Positions 50,481-60,304 of a stretch of DNA of 64,000 nucleotides are shown one piece after another (the first letter of the stretch is position 1; every line of letters begins with the position of its first letter). The notes under the pieces are model-generated. The model did no database searches. It was not told the DNA's origin and saw nothing but the letters and a program-made list of their open reading frames with translations. This stretch comes from Lachnospiraceae bacterium KGMB03038 (GTDB lineage: Bacteria > Bacillota > Clostridia > Lachnospirales > Lachnospiraceae). The stretch is taken from contig CP041667.1 in NCBI GenBank assembly GCA_007361935.1, forward strand, positions 1,082,501 to 1,146,500, given 5' to 3'. The position numbers and the translations under genes were made by a program.

Positions 50481-51887
50481 ATGAGCCAAAAAACAGTGTT
50501 TCCATACATACCGAATTCCGTGCCGGAAATCCAGGAAGAGATGCTCCGGGAAGTGGGCGCCTCGGATGTGATGGATCTATATGAAGAAATTCCTGAGGAG
50601 CTGCGGGTCAAAGGCCTGCTGAACCTGCCGGAACCAATCCGGGATGAACTTGGGATCAAGCGGCATATGGAGAAGATCCTTGCGAAAAATAAGAACTGCA
50701 ATGAGTACGACAATTTCATGGGAGCAGGATGCGCCCAGCACTTTGTGCCGGCTGTATGTGATGAGATCGCCGGAAGAGGCGAACTTCTGACCTGCTACGG
50801 GGCGGAGACCTGGGCGGATCATGGGAAATACCAGATCTTCTTCGAGTACCAGAGCATGATGGCAGAACTTTTAGAAATGGACTTTCTGACGGTTCCCTGC
50901 CACTGCGGCGGCCAGGCGGTGTCCACCTCTTTTTGTATGGCAAACCGGATCACAGGAAGAAAGAAGATCTTAGTACCTAAGACCATGACGCCTCAGAATC
51001 TGCTGATTGCCCAAAATTATGTAAAATCTGCAATCGAAGAAAAAGCGCTGGTGATTGAGGAAGTGGCGTATGACCCGTCTACAGGAGAGATGGATCTTGC
51101 TGATCTTGAGTCAAAACTAGACGATACAGTTGCGGCAGTGTTGATCGAGAATCCTAATTATCTGGGTGTGATCGAAAGCCAGGGAGCAAAGATCGGAGAG
51201 ATGGCCGCAGCGGCTGGAGCGGAATTTATCGTTTATGCGGATCCCATTACTTTGGGCGTAATGGAAGCGCCAGGGAATTATGGGGCGACGATCTGTGTGG
51301 GAGACCTCCACGGACTGGGTCTTCATCTGCACTGCGGCGGCGCCCAGGCCGGCTATATCGCCTGTAAGGATGATATGAAATACATGGTTGAGTTCAAAGA
51401 ACTGGTAGACGGTGTGGTGGAGACGACTGTGCCTGGAGAGGTAGGATATACGGTCGTCCTGATGGAACGGACCCACTACGCGATGCGGGAGAAGGGGAAA
51501 GAATTCACAGGAACCCAGAACAATCTGTGGACCGCACCGGTAGCTGTATATCTGGCTTTGATGGGACCAAAAGGGATGGAAGAGATCGGAGATACAATCA
51601 TGACCAAGAACCAGTACGCTGCACAGCGGTTCTCTCAAATTCCAGGAGTGGCGCTGAAATTTACCGGAACTTTCTTCAAAGAATTTGTCCTGGATTACAG
51701 CGGCACCGGGAAGACAGCTGAGGAGATCCGCCAAAGTCTTTTGGAAGAGAAGATCTTCTCCGGAGTCACTTTGACACAAGATTATCCAGAGCTTGGCGAG
51801 TGTGCCCTGGTGTGTGTAACAGAGATGGTGACCAAAGAAATGATCGATCATATGGCGGATTCACTTCTCAAAGTGGTGAACGGATAA
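50481..51887 (+). CDS. glycine dehydrogenase (decarboxylating) subunit 1-like (GcvPA family)
   Basis: 468 residues, normal length for the A half of a split P protein. YIPNSVPEIQEEMLREVGASDVMDLYEEIPEELR, FMGAGCAQHFVPAVC and TPQNLLIAQNYVKS are recognisable. The usual GEGQSLGNPLSFGGPHLGF region is changed to GDLHGLGLHLHCGGAQAGY, so it is a divergent member. It acts with the next gene on a PLP-bound amino acid. No gcvT or gcvH is nearby, and the MFS and AcoX-like genes are not part of a normal glycine cleavage operon. Confidence 0.85.
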   Translation: MSQKTVFPYIPNSVPEIQEEMLREVGASDVMDLYEEIPEELRVKGLLNLPEPIRDELGIKRHMEKILAKNKNCNEYDNFMGAGCAQHFVPAVCDEIAGRGELLTCYGAETWADHGKYQIFFEYQSMMAELLEMDFLTVPCHCGGQAVSTSFCMANRITGRKKILVPKTMTPQNLLIAQNYVKSAIEEKALVIEEVAYDPSTGEMDLADLESKLDDTVAAVLIENPNYLGVIESQGAKIGEMAAAAGAEFIVYADPITLGVMEAPGNYGATICVGDLHGLGLHLHCGGAQAGYIACKDDMKYMVEFKELVDGVVETTVPGEVGYTVVLMERTHYAMREKGKEFTGTQNNLWTAPVAVYLALMGPKGMEEIGDTIMTKNQYAAQRFSQIPGVALKFTGTFFKEFVLDYSGTGKTAEEIRQSLLEEKIFSGVTLTQDYPELGECALVCVTEMVTKEMIDHMADSLLKVVNG

Positions 51888-51900
51888 GGAGGAGGACATT

Positions 51901-53479
51901 ATGCGCAGAGATTATCATACATATCTAAGACGTTTCCACGAGGCAAAGTGGGACGAAGAAATCATTTTTGACTTGAGTGTTCCGGGACAGCGGGGGATTG
52001 CGGTGCCAAAACCGGAGGGAGAGATCATAGAAAAAGTTGGAAAAGGAAGCGACAAGATCCCGGCTTCTATGAAACGGAAAAAAACTGCCCAACCTCCCAG
52101 AAGTACATCAGATGAGGGTCAACCGCCATTATATGCGGCTGACCCAGGAAGTCTTGGGCGCGGATATCACGCCGGACTTAAGCCAGGGAACCTGCACCAT
52201 GAAATACAGCCCGAAAGTACAGGAGCATATGGCGGCCAGAAATGAAAATCTGGTGGATGTGCATCCTCTGCAGGACGATTCCACTATCCAGGGAATTCTG
52301 GAAATTTATAAGAAAACGGAGGAAATGGTGTGCGAGATTTCCGGTATGGATGCCTTCAACTTTCATCCGGGCGGCGGCGCCGCGGCCTGTTATGAGGGAG
52401 CCAGTGTCGTAAGGGCTTATCATAAGGCCAGAGGAGATGAAAAGAGAGACGAGATCATCACAACCATCTTCTCTCATCCCTGTGATGCGGGAGCGCCTGC
52501 CACAGCGGGATATAAGGTGATCACTCTGATGCCGGGCGAAGATGGAGTGCCGGAATTGGAAGCATTGAAAGCGGCCCTTTCTGAGAGAACATCGGCCATC
52601 TTTATTACCAATCCGGAGGATACAGGAATCTTCAACCCAAGGATCAAAGAGTATGTGGATGCCGCCCACGAAGTGGGAGCGCTCTGCTATTACGACCAGG
52701 CTAATGTAAACGGCATTATGGGAATCACCAGAGCCAGAGAAGTGGGATTTGACCTGATCCATTATAACCTCCACAAGACTTTCTCTTCTCCGCACGGCGG
52801 CATGGGACCGGGGTGCGGAGCTCTGGGGGTAAGAGAGTTTTTGAAACCGTTCCTGCCGGTTCCGCGGGTAGAGTATGATGGAAGCAAATATTATCTGGAT
52901 TATGACTGCCCGGAGAGCATCGGGAAGGTAAGGAGCTTCATGGGGAATGTGCATGTAGTCATGAGGACTTATATGTGGATCAAGCAGATGGGAGCCGAGG
53001 GGATTCGGGAAGCCGCGATCTGTTCTGTCCTGAATAACCAGTACCTGATGAAGAAGGTCAGCCAGATCCGCGGCGTTCAGGTGTACTATGCGCCCGGCAA
53101 GCGACGGATCGAACAGTGCAGGTACAGCTGGAACAAATTGAAAGAAGATACCGGATTTGGAACGGTGGATGTGACAAAAAGGCTGGTAGACTTTGGCATG
53201 CAGCACTACTGGCAGTCCCATCATCCCCATATCGTACCGGAGCCGTTTACCTTGGAGCCCACCGAGTCCTACAGCAAGGATGATCTGGATGAATATGTGG
53301 CTATTCTGACGGAGATTTCCAGAGAATGTTACGAAGAACCGGAAGTGATCCGGACCGCGCCCCATAACGCGCCGATCCACGCAATCTTACAGGACGAGGT
53401 AGATGATTATGACAAGATTGCTGTAACCTGGCGTCAGTGGCAGAAGCGGATCAAAGCGGGGACTATGAAAGACGCATAA
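51901..53479 (+). pseudogene. glycine dehydrogenase (decarboxylating) subunit 2-like (GcvPB family), frameshifted
   Basis: The N-terminal 60 codons (FDLSVPGQRGIAVPKPEGEI) are in one frame and the rest, from about 52085 (LPNLPEVHQMRVNRHYMRL), in another. A run of seven A at 52078-52084 gives the shift: six would restore the frame CGG AAA AAA CTG. The C-terminal part holds GSCTMKY-like GTCTMKYSPK, the PLP Lys in NLHKTFSSPHGGMGPG and the normal end. It is otherwise intact, so a recent deletion/insertion, homopolymer error or transcript slippage is likely. Alternative start at 52112 would miss part of the domain. Confidence 0.85.
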
Positions 53480-53501
53480 GCGATTTGGCGGGGGAACGGT
53501 T

Positions 53502-54614
53502 ATGAAACAAATTGGATTCCTGGTCAATCCGGTCGCCGGTATCGGCGGCCGGGTAGGCTTAAAAGGGAGCGACGGAGCAGAGATACAGAAGAAAGCAAGG
53601 AGTCTGGGAGCAGTTCCAGAAGCTGCTGTCAGGGCCCTGCACGCTTTGGAGAAAGCCTCTGGGCTGGAAGAGAAGGTGACCTTTCTGACAGCGCCGGGAA
53701 TCATGGGGGAAGAGGTTCTAAAGAAGACAGCCTTCTCATATCATGTGATTGGGACACTGGCAGACGGAGAGACGACGGCGGAAGATACCATTCGGATCGC
53801 AAGAGAGATCCTGGAAGAGGGGGCAGATCTTCTTTTGTTTGCCGGCGGCGACGGAACGGCCAGAAATGTCTGCGAAGCTGTGGAGATGGAACTTCCAGTC
53901 ATAGGGATCCCGGCCGGAGTCAAGATCCATTCTGCCGTATATGCATACAATGCCGGAAATGCGGGGGAAGCCCTGACATATTTTTGCAATGAGAGTAAAA
54001 ACCGGTTTGAGGAAGCAGAAGTTATGGATATTGATGAAGAAGCTTTCCGGAACGGAAGGGTACAGGCAAAACTGTATGGTTATATGAAAATCCCGATGCT
54101 GCACCGTTATATGCAAAGCGTGAAAAGCGGAGGCTATTCGGAGAAAGACAACACAATGGGAATGGCCGCGGAGGTGGCAGCGGGAATGAAACCGGACGCT
54201 TATTATGTGATCGGCCCTGGAACCACGACCCGGCCAGTGATGGAGAAACTGGGCCTGCCCCATACACTGCTGGGAATGGATATTGTAAAAGATGGGGTCT
54301 TGATAAAGGCAGATGCAGTGGAAAAAGATATTTATGAATTGACGCAGCAGGGGGAAGTATTCCTGGTGCTGACCGTCATTGGAGGACAGGGGCATCTGTT
54401 TGGGAGGGGAAATCAGCAGATCAGTCCGAGAATCTTAAGAACTATCGGTAAAGATCACTGCATCATCCTGGCGACCAAAAGTAAACTTTTGAACATTGGG
54501 TCAGGCAGGCTTACGGTAGATACTGGCGATACAGATCTGGATCAGGAACTGGCCGGGTATGTGCGGATTATCACCGGATACCAGGACAGTATGATGTACC
54601 GGATCGAGCCCTAA
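53502..54614 (+). CDS. ATP-NAD kinase-fold protein (COG3199/AcoX-like)
   Basis: 370 residues. FLVNPVAGIGGRVGLKGSDG, the diphosphate-type site LLFAGGDGTARNVCEA and GIPAGVKIHSAVYA mark the family called predicted polyphosphate/ATP-dependent NAD kinase, which includes AcoX of acetoin operons. Its reaction is unproven. It follows gcvPB by 22 bases in the same unit. Confidence 0.87.
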   Translation: MKQIGFLVNPVAGIGGRVGLKGSDGAEIQKKARSLGAVPEAAVRALHALEKASGLEEKVTFLTAPGIMGEEVLKKTAFSYHVIGTLADGETTAEDTIRIAREILEEGADLLLFAGGDGTARNVCEAVEMELPVIGIPAGVKIHSAVYAYNAGNAGEALTYFCNESKNRFEEAEVMDIDEEAFRNGRVQAKLYGYMKIPMLHRYMQSVKSGGYSEKDNTMGMAAEVAAGMKPDAYYVIGPGTTTRPVMEKLGLPHTLLGMDIVKDGVLIKADAVEKDIYELTQQGEVFLVLTVIGGQGHLFGRGNQQISPRILRTIGKDHCIILATKSKLLNIGSGRLTVDTGDTDLDQELAGYVRIITGYQDSMMYRIEP

Positions 54615-54631
54615 AGGAAAGAGGTGTTGAT

Positions 54632-56044
54632 ATGGAAAATTTAGAAAAATATGATCGAAGACTTCCGATGAAAGTAAAGGTAGGTTTCGGAATCGCGAAT
54701 CTGGGAGATACCATCATCACAGAATTCGTGGGAGCGTTTTTGATCTTCTTTTTGACAAATATTGCCGGGATACGTCCCGCTTTGGCCGGAACGATCGTGT
54801 TCATCGGTGTGATCTGGGATGCCATCAGCGATCCGATCATTGGGACGATGTCGGACCGGTGCGGCCTGAAAGCGGGAAGAAGAAGGCCGTTCCTTCTGAT
54901 CGCGGCAGGGCCGATCGTAGTCTTTACCATGCTGCTGTTTACGGCGGTAGATCTGTCAGCGGGGGCAAAGGCCGCTTACTTTATCATCATGACGATCTTC
55001 TACTGGACGGCTTATACATTATTTAACATTCCGTATCTTTCTCTGGGGTCGGAGCTTACCACCAATAACGACGAGAAAACAAGGGCGTCTTCGATCAGAC
55101 AGGTATTTGGTACGTTTGGGCTTTTATTTGCCAATGCCCTTCCCCTCCTTTTGGTTACGGCTTTTGAAAACCGGGGAATGTCGGAGAAGAGAGCCTGGAT
55201 GATGGCGGCTCTGACGCTGGGGATCATCGCGGCGGCGGCCATCCTGATCACATGGAGATCCACAAGAGGCTGGGAGATCCGGTATAAACCCCAGGATAAG
55301 AGCGCGCCGTTCTTTAAGAACCTTGGAAAAGTGCTGGTCTACAAACCGTATATCCTGATTATCCTGGCCTCCTTCTTATTCTACTTTGCGTTCAATACCT
55401 GCAACGCAACAGTGGTGTACAACGCGCTGGTAGTGGTAGGGGCGACGGAAGCTCAGACCTCGATCGTCTATACCACTGGAACGATCGTAGGGATCATATT
55501 ATCGCTGCTGATCGGAAAACTGGCGGTCAAATACGACAAGAAATGGGTATTTATCGTATTTATGTCCATTGCGGGCGTGGCGCTGTGCCTGTTTAAAGTG
55601 ATCGGATTTTCCAGTATTGCCATGCAGGCGGTGCAGTTCTCGATGGCTCACTTTGGGATCATCAGTTTCCTGGTGTTAAGCTACAATCTTTTGTATGATA
55701 CCTGTGAAGTTTACGAGTTTAAGAGCGGAGAGATGCTGACAGGCGTTATGATTTCTTACTTTTCCTTCTTTATCAAATTAGGAAAGGCCACGGCTCTGCA
55801 GGTAGTAGGAATTATTCTGGAGATCAACGGTTATAATGCTGAATTGGCCGCGCAGCCGGAAAGCGCGAAAAACGCGGTCGAAAGTATGTCTTCTATTATC
55901 CCGGGGATTTTGATGCTGCTGTGCGCCTTTGTGGTCTACTTGTACCCGATTACGAGAGAGCGTTTCCGGGCTATGCAGGAAGCTAAGAAATTAAAAGACG
56001 CAGGGGAAGAATACTCAACCGCGGCGTTTGAGAAGATCTTATAA
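54632..56044 (+). CDS. GPH-family (MelB-like) cation symporter
   Basis: 470 residues with twelve membrane helices. N-terminal GFGIANLGDTIITEFVGAFLIFFLT and DAISDPIIGTMSDRCGLKAGRRRPFLL are signatures of glycoside-pentoside-hexuronide/cation symporters. Sugar or other small-molecule uptake is likely; in this amino-acid-related cluster the solute is open. Second transporter of the cluster. Confidence 0.92.
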   Translation: MENLEKYDRRLPMKVKVGFGIANLGDTIITEFVGAFLIFFLTNIAGIRPALAGTIVFIGVIWDAISDPIIGTMSDRCGLKAGRRRPFLLIAAGPIVVFTMLLFTAVDLSAGAKAAYFIIMTIFYWTAYTLFNIPYLSLGSELTTNNDEKTRASSIRQVFGTFGLLFANALPLLLVTAFENRGMSEKRAWMMAALTLGIIAAAAILITWRSTRGWEIRYKPQDKSAPFFKNLGKVLVYKPYILIILASFLFYFAFNTCNATVVYNALVVVGATEAQTSIVYTTGTIVGIILSLLIGKLAVKYDKKWVFIVFMSIAGVALCLFKVIGFSSIAMQAVQFSMAHFGIISFLVLSYNLLYDTCEVYEFKSGEMLTGVMISYFSFFIKLGKATALQVVGIILEINGYNAELAAQPESAKNAVESMSSIIPGILMLLCAFVVYLYPITRERFRAMQEAKKLKDAGEEYSTAAFEKIL

Positions 56045-56069
56045 AAGTGTATAATTCCCGTTAACACTG

Positions 56070-56097
56070 GCGGCAGGAAGATATTTCTTCCTGCCGC
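56070..56097 (+). terminator. hairpin at the end of the MerR cluster
   Basis: Perfect 12-bp stem GCGGCAGGAAGA with TCTTCCTGCCGC and 4-base loop, 25 bases after the symporter stop. The tail, TAATAGTTTG, is a weak T run. Confidence 0.6.
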
Positions 56098-56164
56098 TAA
56101 TAGTTTGTCAATAATAGACAAAATATAGAAAGAAAAATTGTGAACAATTTAAGAAATCAGGGAA

Positions 56165-56225
56165 TTGACATTCCTTTCTTGCTGGAGTATTCTTTCTAAA
56201 GGACATATTAGGGACATGTCCCTAA
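56165..56225 (+). promoter_or_regulatory. promoter and operator-like palindrome of the second DUF5058 locus
   Basis: TTGACA (56165-56170), 17-base spacer, TATTCT (56188-56193). A perfect 18-bp palindrome, TTAGGGACATGTCCCTAA at 56208-56225, covers the start of the transcript, a position for repressor binding or a small stem. The candidate regulator is the gene at 60305. Confidence 0.6.
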
Positions 56226-56250
56226 ACAAAAAGGAAGGAGATTTACTTTC

Positions 56251-56985
56251 ATGAAGGAGAATGTAAACTACATGGATCTTGCCAACAGTCCGCTGATGTG
56301 GCTGGGTGCAGCAATTGCCGTCGGGATCGTAGTATTCCAGTCGGTGCTTTTTTTCAAAAAATCGCTGACAGCAGCGAAAGAGGCGGGGCTTACTAAAGAA
56401 CAAGTCAATATGGCGATCAAAAGCAGCGCTATTTCATCGATAGGACCATCCGTCGTGATCCTGGTAACCATGATCTCACTGATCGTTTCTATGGGAGCGC
56501 CGGTATCCTGGATGCGTCTGTCATTTATTGGTTCCGTCAACTATGAGGCGATGGCGGCCGGATTTGGTGCCCAGGCTATGGGGACAACGCTGGAAAACCT
56601 GAATCCTACAGCTTTTGCCTGCGGAGTTTGGGTTATGATCTGCGGGTCCTTGGGCTGGCTGATCTTTACCTTGATCTTTACAGATAAGATGGACAAAGTA
56701 AACCATATCATGTCAAAAGGAAATGCTAAGATGGTTCCGATCATCTCAGCGGGAGCTATGCTGGGAGCTTTCGCCAACCTGGCAAGCGGCAATTTCTTCA
56801 ATGCCGAGGGCGGATTTGAATTTGGAGGCGCTCCGGCCATTGCTACGATCATCGGATGCATCTTAATGATGATACTTACGAAACTGGCGAAAGATAAGAA
56901 GATCACCTGGTTGAGAGAGTGGGCATTCGCGATCTCCATGTTTACCGGAATGTTTATCGGGTATATCTGGAGCCTGCAGGGTTAA
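56251..56985 (+). CDS. DUF5058 family membrane protein (copy 2)
   Basis: 244 residues, about six membrane segments. Shares with copy 1 the pattern A-K-x-S-A-I-x-x-I-G-P-S, MRLSFIG and AAGFGAQAMGT. Followed, as in copy 1, by the NTSNMRVPC partner. In this locus the pair precedes two M20 hydrolases. GGAAGGAG precedes the start. Inferred as a transport module. Confidence 0.85.
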   Translation: MKENVNYMDLANSPLMWLGAAIAVGIVVFQSVLFFKKSLTAAKEAGLTKEQVNMAIKSSAISSIGPSVVILVTMISLIVSMGAPVSWMRLSFIGSVNYEAMAAGFGAQAMGTTLENLNPTAFACGVWVMICGSLGWLIFTLIFTDKMDKVNHIMSKGNAKMVPIISAGAMLGAFANLASGNFFNAEGGFEFGGAPAIATIIGCILMMILTKLAKDKKITWLREWAFAISMFTGMFIGYIWSLQG

Positions 56986-57018
56986 TCATATCTGAGGATA
57001 GAAATAGGAGGAAGAAAA

Positions 57019-57729
57019 ATGAACAGTCAGTATTATTCAACCACATATATGCCCAGCATCATCAAATGGGGCAAGATCACGATGCTGCTTGGGATTGTCA
57101 CCTGTTTTCTCCCGGCTATCGTTATATCTGTTATCTATGGGTATATGCCGCCGGTTTCAGCTATCATTGCCGGAACGATCTCCCAGATCAGCGTCAGCGG
57201 AGCGTTTTACATTGTAGAGCCGATTTCTTATTTCCCAATTCTCGGAATCCCAGGTACTTACCTGACGTTCCTTTCCGGAAATACGTCCAATATGCGTGTG
57301 CCATGTTCTTCTGTTGCTCAGGAAGCGGCAGAAGTAGAGATGGGAACAGAGAAAGGGTCCATCATCTCTACTATTGGTATCGCTGTTTCGATCATTGTGA
57401 ATATCGCGATCCTGACCATCGGAGCTGTTGGCGGAAATGTGATCATCAACGCAATGCCGGAAGGATTGAAAGGAGCGCTTAATTTCCTTCTGCCTGCCCT
57501 CTACGGAGCGGTATTCGGACAGTTCGCGATCTCCAGGCCTAAGCTTGCGGGAGTGGCAGTGATCATCGCGTTTGGCATGAACTGGCTTCTGCAGAACGGC
57601 TTCCTGTCTTTCCTGCCGGGGACCCCGTCCTATGCTGTGATTCTGGTGGCTGTATTTGGTTCCATTTTTGCGGGACGCATGATCTACAGGAAAGAACTTG
57701 CGGACGGTCCAGAGGAGAAGGAGGAATAA
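57019..57729 (+). CDS. DUF5058-partner multi-pass membrane protein (copy 2)
   Basis: 236 residues. VEPISYFPILGIPGTYLTF and SGNTSNMRVPC match copy 1 at 10242, as do GSIISTIGI and LLPALYGAVFGQFAISRPK. The spacing of helices is the same. Start behind AGGAGG. It probably forms a hetero-oligomer with the preceding DUF5058 protein. Confidence 0.83.
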   Translation: MNSQYYSTTYMPSIIKWGKITMLLGIVTCFLPAIVISVIYGYMPPVSAIIAGTISQISVSGAFYIVEPISYFPILGIPGTYLTFLSGNTSNMRVPCSSVAQEAAEVEMGTEKGSIISTIGIAVSIIVNIAILTIGAVGGNVIINAMPEGLKGALNFLLPALYGAVFGQFAISRPKLAGVAVIIAFGMNWLLQNGFLSFLPGTPSYAVILVAVFGSIFAGRMIYRKELADGPEEKEE

Positions 57730-57733
57730 TTCC

Positions 57734-58843
57734 ATGGTATCAAAAGAGAGGCTTACCGAACGTTTCCTGGAGATGATCCGGGTCTACAGTCCATCCAAGG
57801 GGGAAAAAGAGATGGCGGACTGGATCGAGAAGTATCTGGCAGAGAGGGGTATTTCCTTTCAGTCAGACCGGGCAGGAGAAGCCTATGGAGGAAACGGGCG
57901 GAATATTGTTGCATACATTCCGGGAACGAAGAAGGGGATTCCGCTTGGATTTGCGGCGCACATGGATCAGATCGAGCCTTGCAGAGACGTAAAGGCTATC
58001 CAGGAAGGGGACATTATCCGCACAGACGGAACGACTACCCTTGGCGGAGATGACAAGTCCGGGATCACAGCAATCTTAGAAGCTGTGGAAGACATTCTGG
58101 AAACGGGCGCCGAGCATAGGGATATTTATCTGGTATTTACCGCATCGGAAGAAATCAGTATGATGGGGACGAAACATATGGATCTTAGTATCCTTCCCTG
58201 TAAAGACCTTGTGATCGCGGACGCTACAGGAGATACTGGAGTGATCGCCTATAAGGCGCCCGGCATGGAGGCGATCCGCATCGTCTTCCACGGGAAAAAA
58301 GCTCATGCTGGGATCGAGCCGGAGAAAGGCATCAATGCTATTAAAGTAGCCGCGGAGGCGATCGGAAACATGCATATCGGCAGGATCGATCAGGAGACAA
58401 CGTCTAACATCGGTAAGATCGAAGGCGGTTCGGCTACGAATATTGTGACAGATGAGGTGGCCCTTACCGCGGAGATCCGGTCTCATAGTATGGACAAACT
58501 GGCGGCGGAAGTGGCTCATATGGAGAAATGCTGTGAGGATGCGGCGAAGATGTATGGCGCCTCTTGTGAATTTATCCATGAGCCGGCTTACCCGACACTG
58601 TCCCTGGATCTGGAGTGTGACCTGGTAAAAGAGACGGTCAAGGCCATGGAAGCGGAAGAGATCAAGCCGGATCTGATGGTGATCGGCGGGGGAAGCGATG
58701 CCAATGTACTGGCCGGCCATGGATACCGCAGTGTGATCCTGGGGCTTGGTATGAGAGATGTCCACACAGTAGAAGAATCCCTGGATATCAATGAAGTGTG
58801 GAAAGCGGCAAAAGTAATGCGCAGAATGATGGACGGAGAATAG
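57734..58843 (+). CDS. M20-family peptidase (tripeptidase/PepT-like)
   Basis: 369 residues. Metal ligands in FAAHMDQIEP (His-x-Asp), TLGGDDKSGITAI, TASEEISMMGT (catalytic Glu and ligand), DATGDTG and HTVEESLD. The dimerisation domain begins IVFHGKKAHAG. Aminopeptidase or carboxypeptidase on short peptides is expected. AAGGAGG lies 8 bases before the start. Directly behind the membrane pair. Confidence 0.92.
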   Translation: MVSKERLTERFLEMIRVYSPSKGEKEMADWIEKYLAERGISFQSDRAGEAYGGNGRNIVAYIPGTKKGIPLGFAAHMDQIEPCRDVKAIQEGDIIRTDGTTTLGGDDKSGITAILEAVEDILETGAEHRDIYLVFTASEEISMMGTKHMDLSILPCKDLVIADATGDTGVIAYKAPGMEAIRIVFHGKKAHAGIEPEKGINAIKVAAEAIGNMHIGRIDQETTSNIGKIEGGSATNIVTDEVALTAEIRSHSMDKLAAEVAHMEKCCEDAAKMYGASCEFIHEPAYPTLSLDLECDLVKETVKAMEAEEIKPDLMVIGGGSDANVLAGHGYRSVILGLGMRDVHTVEESLDINEVWKAAKVMRRMMDGE

Positions 58844-58849
58844 GAGCGG

Positions 58850-60193
58850 ATGCCGAAGATGGAATTGCGGGAATTGAAACAAAAATGTCTGGATGCGATC
58901 GAGGCGAATCAAGAGAAGATCATTAACCTGGGGCGGGAGATCTACAAAACTCCAGAACTTGGATACAAAGAATTCCAGACCCAGAAGAAAGTGGAGGAAG
59001 CATTTGAACAGGCCGGGTTCGAGGTGGAGAAAAACCTGGCGTACACTGGCTGCCGCGCGACATTGGGGAAAAAGGACGGCCCTAAGGCAGGAGTGATCGG
59101 AGAATTAGACTGTATTATGTGCGCGGATCATCCAGACAGCCAGAATGGAGGAAACGTCCACGCCTGCGGCCATAACGTACAGATCGCAAACCTCTATGGC
59201 TGCGCGCTTGGGCTAAAGGAGTCCGGAGCCCTGGAGGAACTGGGGGGCAGCGTGGATTTCCTGGCAGTGCCGGCGGAGGAATGTGTGGATTATGATTACC
59301 GGAACAACCTGATCCGTCAGGGAGAGATTCGATTTTTCGGAGGAAAACAGGAGCTTGTAAGACGCGGAAAACTAGATGATACCGATCTTTTCCTGCAGTG
59401 CCATATGATGGAGATGCCGGAAGGAAAGCGGTGTACTGTTGATACGGACTGCAACGGCTTTATGACAAAGACGGTTCGTTTTATAGGAAGAGCGGCCCAT
59501 GCGGGATTCGCTCCTCATGAAGGGATCAACGCCCTTGGTATGGCGCAGCTTGCTCTGAATAATATCAATGCCGTCCGGGAAACCTTTCGGGATGAAGATA
59601 AGGTAAGAGTCAGCGCCGTACTCACAGAAGGAGGGGAGCTGGTAAACGTGGTGCCCTCCGTGGCCGGTATGCAGATCATGGTCCGGGCATTTACTGTGGA
59701 AGCGATCTTAGACGCATCGGCGAAGGTAGACCGGGCGTTAAAAGCGGGAGCTTTGGCGCTGGGAGGAAGTGTGGAGATCCAGAACCGGATGGGATATCTG
59801 CCCATGCAGACAGACAGGAACCTGTCGGCGCTGTATCGGAAGAATATGATCCAGTATGGCGGCGCGAAGGAGGATTCCTTTGTGGAAGAATATAAGACAG
59901 CCGGGTCCACAGACCTGGGGGATCTCTCCCAGATGAAGCCGTGTATGCATATCTGGACGGAAGGGATCACCGGAGGGCTTCATTCGAAGGATTACCGAAT
60001 GGGAGATCCGGTGAAAGCTTATCTGCAGCCAGCTAAGATGCTGGCGCTCACCCTGATCGATCTGCTGTATGGAGATGCGAAGGAGGCGAAAAGGGTAATA
60101 GAAGAATACCGGCCAGTATATACCAAAGCAGAATACTTGCGGCTTTTAGAGGATAATTCCAGGGTTGAAATCTTTGATGGAACCGGCGTATAA
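58850..60193 (+). CDS. M20D-type amidohydrolase (AbgB-like)
   Basis: 447 residues. GELDCIMCADH, GGNVHACGHNVQIA, VPAEECVDYD with FIGRAAHAGFAPHEG and C-terminal GLHSKDYRMG form the AbgA/AbgB-like metal site. A longer loop (RNNLIRQGEIRFFGGKQELVRRGKLDD) marks it off from the 8321 enzyme. Cleaves N-acyl or aryl amides of amino acids. Starts 7 bases after the previous stop. Confidence 0.92.
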   Translation: MPKMELRELKQKCLDAIEANQEKIINLGREIYKTPELGYKEFQTQKKVEEAFEQAGFEVEKNLAYTGCRATLGKKDGPKAGVIGELDCIMCADHPDSQNGGNVHACGHNVQIANLYGCALGLKESGALEELGGSVDFLAVPAEECVDYDYRNNLIRQGEIRFFGGKQELVRRGKLDDTDLFLQCHMMEMPEGKRCTVDTDCNGFMTKTVRFIGRAAHAGFAPHEGINALGMAQLALNNINAVRETFRDEDKVRVSAVLTEGGELVNVVPSVAGMQIMVRAFTVEAILDASAKVDRALKAGALALGGSVEIQNRMGYLPMQTDRNLSALYRKNMIQYGGAKEDSFVEEYKTAGSTDLGDLSQMKPCMHIWTEGITGGLHSKDYRMGDPVKAYLQPAKMLALTLIDLLYGDAKEAKRVIEEYRPVYTKAEYLRLLEDNSRVEIFDGTGV

Positions 60194-60207
60194 TATCTAT
60201 AGAGCAG

Positions 60208-60235
60208 CGGCGCGCAAAAAAGCGCGCCGTTTCTT
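60208..60235 (+). terminator. terminator of the second DUF5058 operon
   Basis: Perfect 8-bp stem CGGCGCGC (60208-60215) with its complement (60222-60229), 6-A loop, then TTTCTTTCT. Confidence 0.9.
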
Positions 60236-60304
60236 TCTATCTATAATAATAGAGAAAGATTCCGTTGGATCGTTCGCGGATGAAAAGGATAGTTGGTGAG
60301 AAAC

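Noticed and set aside
52078..52084. Programmed -1 frameshift in the gcvPB-like gene
   Set aside because: The frame needed is +1, and -1 slippage at this A run leads to a nearby stop.
56208..56225. Member of the 40-bp palindrome family
   Set aside because: It shares only TTAGGG at the arms; the core GGGCCGGGGG is absent, and it lies at a promoter rather than at gene ends.
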